A stretch of 64,000 nt of DNA, taken from assembly GCF_030272615.1 (NCBI RefSeq), contig NC_081410.1, positions 227,140,915 to 227,204,914 on the forward strand, read 5' to 3'. Origin of the DNA: Cryptomeria japonica. Taxonomy: Eukaryota; Streptophyta; Pinopsida; Cupressales; Cupressaceae. Each line of letters opens with the position of its first letter. Within the stretch, counting starts at the first letter, position 1. Shown here one piece after another: positions 12,501 to 24,500 of the stretch. Position numbers and translations under genes: made by a program. The notes under the pieces are model-generated. The model saw only the letters and a program-made list of their open reading frames with translations. It was not told the DNA's origin and searched no databases.

Positions 12501-15500
12501 AATTTTGCAACTTGCCTTCAACTTAGCCCAAACAAGGTGAATAATAGGTGTTCTCAAGAATTTCGCCCTGGACCCTTTGGAAGGGTCGGGAGCGATTTTC
12601 TTGACTAGGCCTTGAACACCTCATTTTCTTCACTTCAAAATCCTCCGGAAGGCGAGCATATGCTTGTTTTGGTCTAACAAATCCTAGGATTTCAATTTTT
12701 AGCCTTTGACATGGGTAAATTAGGTGCAAATGGGAATTTCGCTCTGGACCCTTTGGAAGGGTCAGGAGCGAAATTTCCTTTCCTGGCTAAAATTCACCTT
12801 TGCTTGATCATCAACCTTCTCTAAGGCATTCTCCAAGGTCCATTCATCTCAACCACTAACTTGGCTCAACAATATTTTGAAGGAAACACTGCATTTTGGG
12901 AATTTCGCTCTGGACCCTTTGGAAGGGTCAGGAGCGAAATTCCCCTTTCAGGCCAAATTTCCAATCTCCTTCAATTCAATTCATCAAAATTCCTTCAGTT
13001 TGAATCCACTTCTCAACTTGCTAGCATTGGTTTGATCCTCACAAGGCGAAAAAGGTCAATTTTGCTTAACAACCTAGCCAGGTACAAGACCTATCCAGAA
13101 TTTCGCTTTGGACCCTTTGGAAGGGTCAGGAGCGAATTTCTCATCTAAGCTCAAAATCCACATTTTTGAAAGTAAAACATCTTTCCAAGGCACTCTAAAT
13201 AGCTTCTTTCACTATAGTCTAGGCCTAGTTTCACTCAAGTCTTGAAGGAAAAAGTGTTTTTAGGGTTTTTCGCTCTGGACCCTTTGGAAGGGTCAGGAGC
13301 AAATTTCTTTGCTTGTAGCTTATTTCTCATCATTTCAACTTCAATCCACCTCACAAGGCTAGGAAATAGTTCGCTTCTTTCATCTAATCCAAGTTTGATT
13401 TGATTCTGCAAGGCAAAATAGGTGATTTTAGGATTTTCGCTCTGGACCCTTTGGAAGGGTTAGGAGCGATTTTCCTCCTCTGGCCTAAAATCATCATTTT
13501 TGGAGACAACCATCAACTCAAGGGCATCTTTTACCTTGGTCTAGGCATAGCTTAGCATAAATTTGAAAAGAATAGGTAGATTTTAGGATTTTCGCTCTGG
13601 AACCTTTGGAAGGGTCAGGAGCGAAAATCCTGTTTTAGGGCTATTTTGCCATCCTTTCAACTTCAAATTACCTCCAAGACTTAGAACATCTTGCCTCACT
13701 CCTCTCCAGGGTATAAAAACCAAAATCTTGACTTGATTTGCAAGGAAAAAGGGTGATCTTAAGAATTTCGCTCTGGACCCTTTGGAAGGGTCAGGAGCAA
13801 GAATCTCATTTGGCTTCAAAATTTGCATTCTTGGCAACCAAAATCCACTCTAAGGCAATATAAATGACTTCTCGCACCCTTGTCCAAGCTTGACATTGCT
13901 CAAATTTTGAAAGAAAAGATGATTTTAAGGATTTTCGCTCTGGACCCTTTGGAAGGGTCAGGAGCGAAAATCATTTTTAGGCTCATTTCCTTCATCTTTC
14001 ATGGTTTCTAGCAACTCAAAGTCACTCTTAGGGGTAACTTCTCCTTGATTTTACCTTATCCCACACTTGATCTAGCAAAAAATTGATAGCAAAGAGAGGT
14101 TTTGGGAAAATTCGCTCTGGACCCTTTGGAAGGGTCAGGAGTGAAATTCTCATTCTTGACCAAAAAATCATCATTTTTTCAACTTGAAACATCTTTGCAA
14201 GGTAGAATTCCGTCCTTCATTTCCCTAGGAACAAGGTTTCAAGCCCAGGAAAGGTCAAAAGGGTAGGCTTGTAAGGAATTTCGCTCTAGACCCTTTGGAA
14301 GGGTCAGGAGCGAAATTCTCATTCTTGGTTAAAATCCTTCATTTTCAACTTTACCAAACACTCTCAAAGGCTAGATCATGTTCATTCTCCTTCTCATCAT
14401 GCCTTGGACACCAAATCTTAGTCAAACAAGGAAAGAAATGCATCTTAGGAAGATTTTCGCTCTAGACCCTTTGGAAGGGTCAGGAGCGAAAATCTTGTTC
14501 TGGGCTAGATTCTTCATTTTTTCAATCCAAAACAACCTCAAGAGGCAAAGACAAGTTATTTCTCTTCCATTCATGCCATAAAAGACCAAGAACTTGACCT
14601 TCTTCAATGCAAAAATATGAGTTTTTAGGAATTTCGCTCTGGACCCTTTGGAAGGGTCAGGAGCGAAATTCTCATTCTTGACCAAAATCCTTCATTTTCA
14701 ATGCTTTCAAACATTTCAAAAGGCAACAAGAATGTCCAACCTTCCTTCCAAGATACCCTGCAAATCAAAATTTAGTCAAACTTAAGAGGAAATGAGCTTC
14801 AAGAAGATTTTCGCTCTGGACCCTTTAGAAGGGTCAGGAGCGAAAATCTCATTCCAGGCTAGATTGCTCACTTTTCAAACTTCAAACCACCTCATAAGGC
14901 AAAATTAGATCATCTTCCATATTGGGAACAAGGTTTCTAGTCCATTCAAGGTAACAAACAAGGTTCATGATGAATTTCGCTCTGGACCCTTTGGAAGGGT
15001 CAGGAGCGAAATTCTCCTTTAGGCCAAAATCTTGTTCTCCAAAATCAATCAACTCCATCTCCAGGCAAAAACATATCAATTCATCCTCAAACATGCCTCA
15101 GAAACCAACACTTAGCCAAAATTGGGAGGGCAATGTGAGTTACAAAGATTTTCACTCTGGACCCTTTGGAAGGGTCAGGAGCGAAAATAATGGTTTGAGC
15201 TTGATTCTTGACCTTTTGAACTCCAATTTTCTTTGAGAGGCAAACAAAGACCATTCTTCATGCATCCCCATCAAGATCCTGCCCTTAGCCAAGTAAAAAT
15301 GAGAGCTTTCAAGAATTTCGCTCTGGACCCTTTGGAAGGGTCAGGAGCGAAATTCATCCTCTTGGCTAGTTCCTTACCTTGGTTCATTTCATTTTCCATC
15401 AAACTTGATCAAATCAACTTCCTTCTTTCACTATCAAGACAATTCTCCATCCAATTTGGTCTAGGCAAGGTCCAACTGGGTTTTCAGGGCCCAAGGGAGG

Positions 15501-18500
15501 CAAGAAAGGGAGATTTCGCTCTGGACCCTTTGGAAAGATCTCATCCTAGACTGGCTTTCATCATTTCAAAGCCTAAAAGCTCTTCTTCAAGGCGAAAAAT
15601 GTATCAACTTTCTCAATTACGCCTCAAAAGTCAACAATATTGATCATTTCCTTCCAAAACTCTTTAATTCATCATCCAGTGCATTCATTCATCAATTTCT
15701 GAAATCACCACTTTCATCCCTCTCTGACCACTGACTCTGCTCAATCGACTCAAACCTGGAAGAAAACAGGACTCTAACAAGAAAACCATCAAACTAGACC
15801 TACCCTGACCTTAGACCTATTCACCCTCTTCTTCAATCTCACCATCCTGATTCTCCTGAAAGGAAATACTTCATTAAGGCAAACTTAAGGTTCCAGGCAG
15901 ACAACTAATGACCTCCCAAAACTAGGCTAGACTCGGCTTGAAAGAAACCCTAAAACGAGCTTTCAGAGATTAGCCCTAATCTAGCCAGCCCAGGCAACCA
16001 CTCACTCAATCAAAACCAAGCAAGCAGAGAGAAAAACTAACTAAGAGAAAGCAAAACCCTAAGAAAAAGAGGGGGTCCCCATTCTGATGGGGCGATGTGT
16101 GAAATGGTCACAACACCATGGCATACACACAAGGAGCCAATCAAATATGTTTGTAGGAGCCTCAACCAACTTCCTTGCTACTTTGCACATAGACCACATT
16201 TGTCACAACCTACACCAAATGCATAGGTCTAAACTCAATAGCATCTTTGAGGATGTGAAACTAAAACCCTACATGGGTGCCCTAAACAAACAAAAACCCT
16301 AAGTAAAGATCCTATGTACATGTTACCATGATATCAATGATAGATGATGCCTAATGTCCATCCACCCATCCATGATAATGTTGCAACCACTTGTGACTCT
16401 TCTCTTATAACCTCAACCTCCTTATAATAAAAGAGTGAGCAAATCGGAATGGAATGACACTAGCAAAGAAGAATTTGCCAATATAATAATCTACCTTGTC
16501 TCACATCTGTAATGTCCCAACTTTGAAATAGAATTTAATGATAATAATAATAATAAAATTAAAATATTAAAGAGTATAATTATATACTATTAAAATTTAA
16601 TTAAGTTAATGAGTGGTCAATAGACATAAAATGAAAAGTTGTGAGTCCCTCAAACATGAGATATAAAAGGGAGAAGAGAACCTCATTTGAGGGGGGATAA
16701 TTTGGGAATCAGAAGTGCAGATCTGATTTAAATAAGAAGTGCAGATCTGATTGTGAAAGGTTGTGTCCCTTTCAAAGGGCAGAAATAATAAAGAGTTGCA
16801 CTCTTTCAAAGGGTGCTAATGGTGAAAGGGTGTGTCTCTTGCCAAAGGAAATACATGACAAAGAGGTGTGTGACCTCTCCCTCACATTGAGAGATATAAA
16901 GGAAAGGAATCAAAAGCATCCAATGACATCACCATTGATCAGATCAGATTAGAACTCTTATTAAGTTACAGGCAGTAACATCCTTGTTCTTGGTGGTATG
17001 CATGGGGATGTGCTTAATTTGTATGCTTAATATATGACTCCTGATAATGTTCTTATGCAGAATTTAATAGTAATATTAATATAGAATGCAATATGTATGA
17101 CAGTGTAATAATGCCTTTCTATCACTAATTGTTCATATGACGATTAAAGTAAATTATACGATGGAGTCTGTAATACCTTTCAATCTCACCATCCAGTTAT
17201 GGAGGGAGAATACATGGAAGCAAGAGCACTAGGCTCCAGCAGGGACGCCAACCCCGAGTGTGGGCCAAGAGGCCAAGTGGATGATGTCCTTGGTGCTCTT
17301 GGGCTTGTTGAAGAGGGATAGACTCGAGGCACCTTGTGTGATTCTCCTTGAGCTCCATGTGAGGACAGGTGTAGGGAGAGAAAGGGTTGTTGAATCCTTC
17401 ATATACACTTTGCAATATATTAAGAAAGACGAATATATGTTCTATCATGACATAATAGAAATGTTGTTTAATTTGTTGTGCAGGTTCCAGACCAAGCTTT
17501 AGTTGACATTAGTGTCCTTCTATCGTTCTCTTTATGCACTAAAATTGTGATTCTAGGACAGAATTTAAGAGGGTCCCATTAGGGGACATTACAATAGGCA
17601 CTGATCTGTTCTTATTTATCCCACATCCTCAAAGTTGCTTCTAAAATGATAAATCTTAAATTATATTTAGTCATTTGTCTCCTCATACCTGTAACAAATT
17701 GATTAAAAGGAATTTAAATACTTTTGTGATATAATTCTTAAATCCCTGTCAAAAGTGTATGAGAACTGATTTGCTAGACATCATATAATAATTGTGTTGC
17801 ATATTTTCAGTTGATGAGTGAAAGGGGAACCCATCTAGGTTTTGCAGAACCTAAAGTGTAGAGGAAAACAAATTAAGAGTGTTTCCTATTCATTGGCCGG
17901 TTCTTTCAATGTCTTCAAGCATGAAATCCAATTAATCTCTAGGAGATATTGAAATGTAGGCTTGGGAATCAACACCCTGAACTCTCCTTCCAATGATCAA
18001 TCCAACAACATTTAGAATCTTATTACAAAAATGAAAAATTTATAACTATCTTGTGGTGAAAGAGGCAAGAAACACCACTTAATACATGTACAACTATCCT
18101 TGGGTGCTTAACCTAATGTGAGAGCAAACCAAGGAAAAGGTACTTGTGCAATTGGGAACCACATGATTTGTAGTCAACTTCATCACATTGAAAAACATTT
18201 CAAGTTCACTGATGTTTCTTGAGTATATGTTTTGAGCATTAGGTGGGTGGAGCCTCCATAATCTAAACATGCCAAAGAGTAGGGTCATGAAGACCATTTT
18301 TATGATATGTTTTCCAAGAGCAAAAGCAAGATCCTCAAAGTAACTTTAAATTTAAGGTTTGAAAACTTTCAAAGTAATCAACTCCATTATTAGTTTTTCA
18401 CCTAATTTTTATTTATTGTCATTCAATTTTGTTATTAATTTTATTTTAAGAATCCACACTATTTTGTTTTAAGTAGTAAAACTTTTGGTTAGAGTTCTAT

Positions 18501-21500
18501 GCTTGGTTGATGGGGAGAAAATCCAATGGGTTATCTATATAAGGCCATGGACAAGGCCAAGGAGGTAATTCAGTCACATATATGTATATTTTACGCATGC
18601 ATTCAGGCAGGCAGACATTTATGATAAATGCATTCATTAAATTATAACAAACAAATTCATTTTAGAGCTATAAATAAAAATCAAATACATCCATGCATCA
18701 TTGCATCCATACATTTCTGACAAAAAAGTTGAGTGATGACATGACAATAGCCTAAACAGAAGATACTAAACTAATGCAATAGAGACCCGACTTCTGAGGA
18801 GTTCTTGCCCTGACCAAGTCAATGCCTTCCCATTATGTCAGTGTTGTTATAGAAAATATGGTGCCTTGGAGGAGAGAATGACTTGCGCAAAGCAAAAGCT
18901 TGAATGGCTACCCAACTTACAAAGAGACCTTCTGGATGTAGCCAACTTCAAGGGAGTTCCTCAAATCAGAAATTCATGCATCCATGCACAAATACATTTA
19001 TGATGCAAGTGTTGTATACTGACATGATGAAAGCCTGGACAGAAGATGAACAATTTATGCAATGAAAACTAAACCTCTAATAAGTTTTTATTGCCTGATC
19101 AAGCTAAGTGCCTCCCTGACTTGTCAAAAAAGCTATTGAACATCTGGAGAATAGATCTGATCAATGATGGTATCTTACGCAAATGAATGAATTGTGCAAA
19201 TAAAGCTAGATAGACAATACAACTTACAAAGAGAGCTCTGGCTCTAATCAAGCTAGGAGTTTCCCCATCATTTCAGCATTGAAAAAATTTGTGAATGAAG
19301 CTGTATTAGAACAGAATGATGATTTTACGAAGCGGTAGATTTATTTCAGTATGCTCGGTCACAATATTTCTTTCAAGAAGTTTTCAGCATTGCATCCATT
19401 AGCAGCATAAAGATTTACTAAAATAGAACAGTGATTTGACAAGAGTAGGCTCATTTCAGTATGTTTAGCCATTGTGCAATGCAATAAAATGCAATCAGGT
19501 ATGAACATAAATGACAAAAATCTATATCCACAATTCATGCCTAAACTCTCAATTTTTTCGCTCTCTATATCTCTATGCTATTGAAAAGACTTTAAATTTA
19601 GAAAACAGTAGATTCTCCCCCTTTTTTTTCCTTTTTTTCTAAATCTGATTTTTTCCACATTTTCTGAAAATTCTTATACTTTTAGTTTGCCTATTTTTTC
19701 CCAAAAGATTTTTTCTGCTATGGCTTAATATTATTCAAAGAAACTCACTAGCAATGCACTAATAAATATTTGTAATACTTGCATAGTTGAAGTATTACTT
19801 GTATTTTAACTTTTGCTTCATTTTTAATTGCCTATTAATGTTAAATGCTGAGATGGACAAGTTAGAGGTGTAAGTACGTTAATTGATATTTTTAATTTGA
19901 TGATTACGTGACGACTTATCTACATTGAGACATAATATGTTCAGTCCTGGAAAATTAGACATCCATTATATTTATACCGACATCCCTATGATTCACCTGA
20001 AATTTTCTAGGCGTTTTGGAAAATGTGTAGCCCCATCCCCATGAAGTGTCCTAAAATTTTCCTAACTTCCCAACAATGTGCCTCCACATCCCCACATCCA
20101 AGAAACTTCGTGCACAATGATGTTTTAATTGTTTCATGATTATTTGTTTCAGTTTGTATAGTTCTCCATTCTATGTCAATAAGTTAGATTCTTTATAGTA
20201 TACACAAGATTCTGCATCTACTATGTCTGATAGATTCAAGATCATACGGTCCTCTATTAGAACTCTATCCATTTTAATCTTTGGAAATCCATCCATCCTC
20301 AAATTGATGTTAGCCATTGATTGGGAAGTGATATTAGTTACTAACTAGGAGAGAGCCGAGCCACTGAAATGGTGAGGAAATTTATGATTCCATTATGGGA
20401 ATGAACGTCCTCCACTTGATCAAGCACCTAAAGGCCATTTAGGTCAGGGAGAAAATTAATGTGCTTGATCTAATGACTGGGATTAGGCTTCAACAATATC
20501 TCTTGCTTCAAATGATAATTTATTTGGAATAAATTCAAAGTAGATACCATCTGGACTCAATAAAGTTTTCATGTATGGTCTTGAGGGATTTGTCATACCC
20601 CTAAATCCTTCAAAAGTTGATTTCTCACGAGTGTTGGAATGCTAAATAATTTGAAAGGAGAGTATTATATGGATAAAAAATCTTTCTTAGTAGAAAAAGT
20701 TATTAGTTGAATATATGGTTGGAAAAATCGTATAATATTGCTGTGATTTTATGTTAAACCTTCATGTTTAAAGAAAAAAAACAGATTTGAGAAAGTTGAT
20801 GTAGGGTAGCTCAAAGAATTGCAGACTTCAGCATACCATTCATCTTAATCCTAGTTCCTTTCTAAGTATCTATCACACTTCAAGCAGATGTATAGAAGAT
20901 TTTTAAAATTTAAATCTATGCATTACCCTCTATGCTACTCTATATGGAAGGACCAACCCTCATACCCAGCTTGAACAGGTCTGGGTTCAAGTTCAGGACC
21001 TAGAACCTCCTAGGCAAACTCAAAGCTCATCTTGGGTATCTGTTGTGACCTTTTCACACATCGCCCCATTGCTAACGGGAACCCCCTCTTTTCCGGCTTT
21101 CTGCGTTGTTAGGTTAGGGTTTTGGCTGCTTAGTGGGCAATTTTGCATTTCCCGTGCCCAAGTCTCGGAGTTTTGATCATGCCTAGTGCCGTCTAGGGTT
21201 TTTGAAGTTATAGGATCACGTTGCAAACGTTAATATTTTAATGATCCTAAGTTTTGTCTAAGTGTGGACCTATTGAGCGTTAACGTGTTTTTAAACACGC
21301 ACATCAGTGATTTTAAAGTGCCAAGGTATTCACAGACCTTTTGGAGTTGTTTCTTGCTCCTAAGGTATTATTTAAGTTGGTTTCGCACTTTATTCCAATA
21401 TTTTCCTAGCATTTTGCTCATATTTTTGGGAAATTAGCCTAAGTTCAGTTTAAATTTAATGTTTCTAAGTGATTTTGAGTGGTTAAAATGATAAAATCCT

Positions 21501-24500
21501 AAGGGAAATTCATATTCCAAGGGTTAAAGGGTCAAATTCCATGTTAGAGGTGCTTTTCCCCTCACATTCCAGACTGCCCAACCCATTCCCCCACTCAAAA
21601 TCCACACTACACATGGCTTTCCCTTGGAATCCACACTAGCTACTATTTTCCCCCACTGTTTATCCATACCCAAGTCGAATTTCCCCTCGAAGTGCTAAAA
21701 TTTGGCTAAGTGTTGGGATTTATCCAGACTGCCATTGATTTTCCACCAGGAGTGTGGACTGGAGTGTGAACTGAAGTGCAGACAACGTTGAGGATGATTC
21801 CATGCCTAGATCGATTTTCCACCAGGATTTTTGTGACAACTAAGTGCGGAGTTTTTGTCCGGATTTTCATCCAGACAGAGGTCGGTTTTCCCCTGAGAGC
21901 ATTTGTAAGAATTTTTGTCCGGATTTTCATCTAGACAGAGATCGATTTTCCACTAGGAATATTTTGAAGAATTTAGAGGATTTTTATCCAAACTGAGGTC
22001 GAAATTCCACCAGGGAGGTTTTTTCCAAGTTAAGTGAGTTTGCAGTGTGGATTTTTCAATCCAGATTGCCATCGAATTTCCCCTGGGGATGATTTTTGTC
22101 CAAGATCATATCGATTTTCCCCTAGGAGGTTTTTGTGTGCATTTTTGATGAATTTATGCATGGATTTTTATCCAAGCTAGGGTCGATTTTCCCTTATGGG
22201 GTAAATTTTGACATTTTAATGATTTTTGAAGGGATTTTTCAATCCCAACCCAAGTCGATTTTCCCCTGGAGGCTTATTTTGGATTTAATTTGCAACATTT
22301 TAATTAAAAAGCTCCATTTTTAATTGTTTTTAAATAATTATTAATACTTATTTAAAATTTAAAAGCAAAATTTAATAACTTGCAATAATCATTTAATATT
22401 TGAACCTTCTAGAAGCAAGTTAGGTTTTCAACAAGCAAATATTTAAGCAAGTATAAGAGAGGAGCCTTAGCATTATTTTATTATTATTTCTGCTAGGTGT
22501 CTCCATGAAAGCGATTTTTTCTCCAGGTTGGGTGAATTTTAGCAAGTGATTAAAGTACAGTGTTGGGTTGAGGATTTTTTCCTCCTCCATTTTTTCCAAC
22601 TTGCTGAGCTATTCCCCTTTGCTGCCATTAAAGACCAATTTCAGAATTTTGATTTTTGCTAAGTTTGGTGATTTTTCCAAATTTGGCATTTTTGGTGAAA
22701 GTTGGCGATTTTATGTTTGGAGACTTGGGCGATATTTTCCTCCATTATTTGCTTGCTGTCCAAATCTCCATTGTTGCAGATCAAGGTTGCCATTAATAAC
22801 ATTTTTCAGAATTTCATATTGGCACCATAGCTGGAAAATTTTGATTTTGCTAAGGAAGGCGATTTTTTTGTGTTTGGGGTATCCAATCACAACTTGGGCG
22901 ATTTTCCAGATTGCTGCCATCCTTACCACTGCAGATCTAAGCTGCCATTGACAACATTTTCAGATTTTCAGTTTAGCACCATACTTGGGAAAATTTCGAT
23001 TTTGCTTGGAGAGTGATTTGGTGCCACATTTTGGTGATTTTCATGCATTCTCGGTGGCTGCCATCATCTCCAGCTTGCTGATTCACTTCAGATCTGAGGT
23101 TTGCTTCAGATTTTGACCTCCATTAATGGCTGCCATTGAGTTTCAGACTTAAGTTTTTATTGCTCAGCCAATTCCAACTTAGGCGATTTGCATTTGGAGG
23201 TATTTTGTGGAGTTTTCTGTGCATTTTCAGAACCATCTTATCGCTGTTGCAAGTCTGAAAACTCCATTGTTAGGCGGTTGTTTTCAGAAATTTTCATTTC
23301 CAGCCACCTAACCATTTTGGCGATTTTGCTTGGAGCTGATTCCTTAGCATTTTTCATCATTTTCAAAGATTTTTAACCACTTTGCAAGGTGCTGGTAAGA
23401 CTGAAGTATTCAATTTTTAGAGTTGTCCTCAGAAATTAATTTTTTACCAGCCACACTTACATTCCTGAATATGATTGTTTTCATTATTAGAAGTGATTTT
23501 TATCGAGATTATGCACATTTTTTAAGATTACAACATGTTTTAAAAGTCTGATTTTCAAGTTGTCTTCAGAATTGTTGACCTCCATTGTTGACTGTAGAAG
23601 GTGTCTTCAGACATTCATTGTGTGAAAACACAACCTTTCACACCTTTCCTTAGTCATCATTTATCTAGTATACTCCTTAGCATTTTAACTTGCATATTTT
23701 CTAAGCATAAGGAGGTATTCGTGAATTTTATGGAAGGCTTCCATGCCTTAGTGTTGTCACACTTTGAACTTAATTGCTAAAATTTACCAAGTGTATGGAT
23801 TATTTTCCTGACTCCATGCTCTAAATTACTAAATCTTTAGAAAGTCGGGAATTTTATTAGGAGTATTATTTATTTTCCTAAGTCTAACTTCGAGCTTCGT
23901 ACAGGTGAGATGTCAAAATCTGGATATAAGGAAAGAAAAGAACTATTGAAGATGCTGGAGACTGGATTTTATCCAGAGCTTAAGATTTCATCCAGATGGA
24001 AGGAGATCACAGATACAAACATGCATTTCCTAGACTTCGACTAGATGTAGCGTTGGATGTTCGGAGTCAAAGATCAAGTTCCTTCCCTAGCCTATGCGAA
24101 CATTATGAATAGTGGCATTTTCCATGCCGCTGGATTTCCACAGTCTATACAGTGCAGTAAGCTTATCCTGGAGTAGGCACGATGTTACGATCCGCTCACA
24201 AGAATGATCAAGACTCCTAAGGGTGTTGACGTCGCCTACCTTGCTGAAGATGCTATTGCAGAGGTGTTCGGAATTCCACGCGGAACAGACATGAAGGATG
24301 TGACCAAGGAGGATTAGCAGAAAGATACACAAAGAAGATGGGTGTATGCAAGAATTTAATTAACAAAGAGTGGATGATTGAGCCTAGGTCTCATCATTCC
24401 AAGGCTCCCAAGACACTCATGTGCATAGATTTTAAGGAATATAGTGATTTGATATTCCTACTCAACAGAGTGATGGGGATGCCGCAGGGAGCAATATTTG

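Larger units (their letters stand above)
7175..16115 (-). mobile_element. Element A: unclassified element with TGTTG...CAACA ends and 5-bp duplication
   Basis: On the minus strand it starts TGTTGTGACCATTTCACA at 16115 and ends ACACATCAACA at 7175. It is flanked on both sides by CCATG (7170-7174 and 16116-16120). The insertion splits a hAT transposase frame that reads through once the element and one duplication are removed, which confirms both ends. The order in element sense is: terminal palindrome, hairpin array (15547-12558), TATA box (12027-12020), a long decayed reading frame (11456-8245), and a 1.07-kb 3' region with another TATA box. No LTRs, primer-binding site, reverse transcriptase or integrase are visible. 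Element B is a second member. Confidence 0.85.

Noticed and set aside
12558..15547. CRISPR-like array (palindromic repeats with unique spacers)
   Set aside because: The locus is a plant intron. Repeats are 43 bp with diverging arms, spacers of about 130 bp are related to one another, and no cas genes exist. It is a minisatellite inside element A.
13583..15643. Repeated peptide [13 protein letters not shown] / [13 protein letters not shown] in several open frames
   Set aside because: It is only the translation of the DNA palindrome on either strand. The period is not a multiple of three and frames do not connect across the array.
7175..16115. Element A as a Helitron
   Set aside because: It has a clear 5-bp target duplication and TG...CA ends, and shows no CTRR end or Rep/helicase domain.
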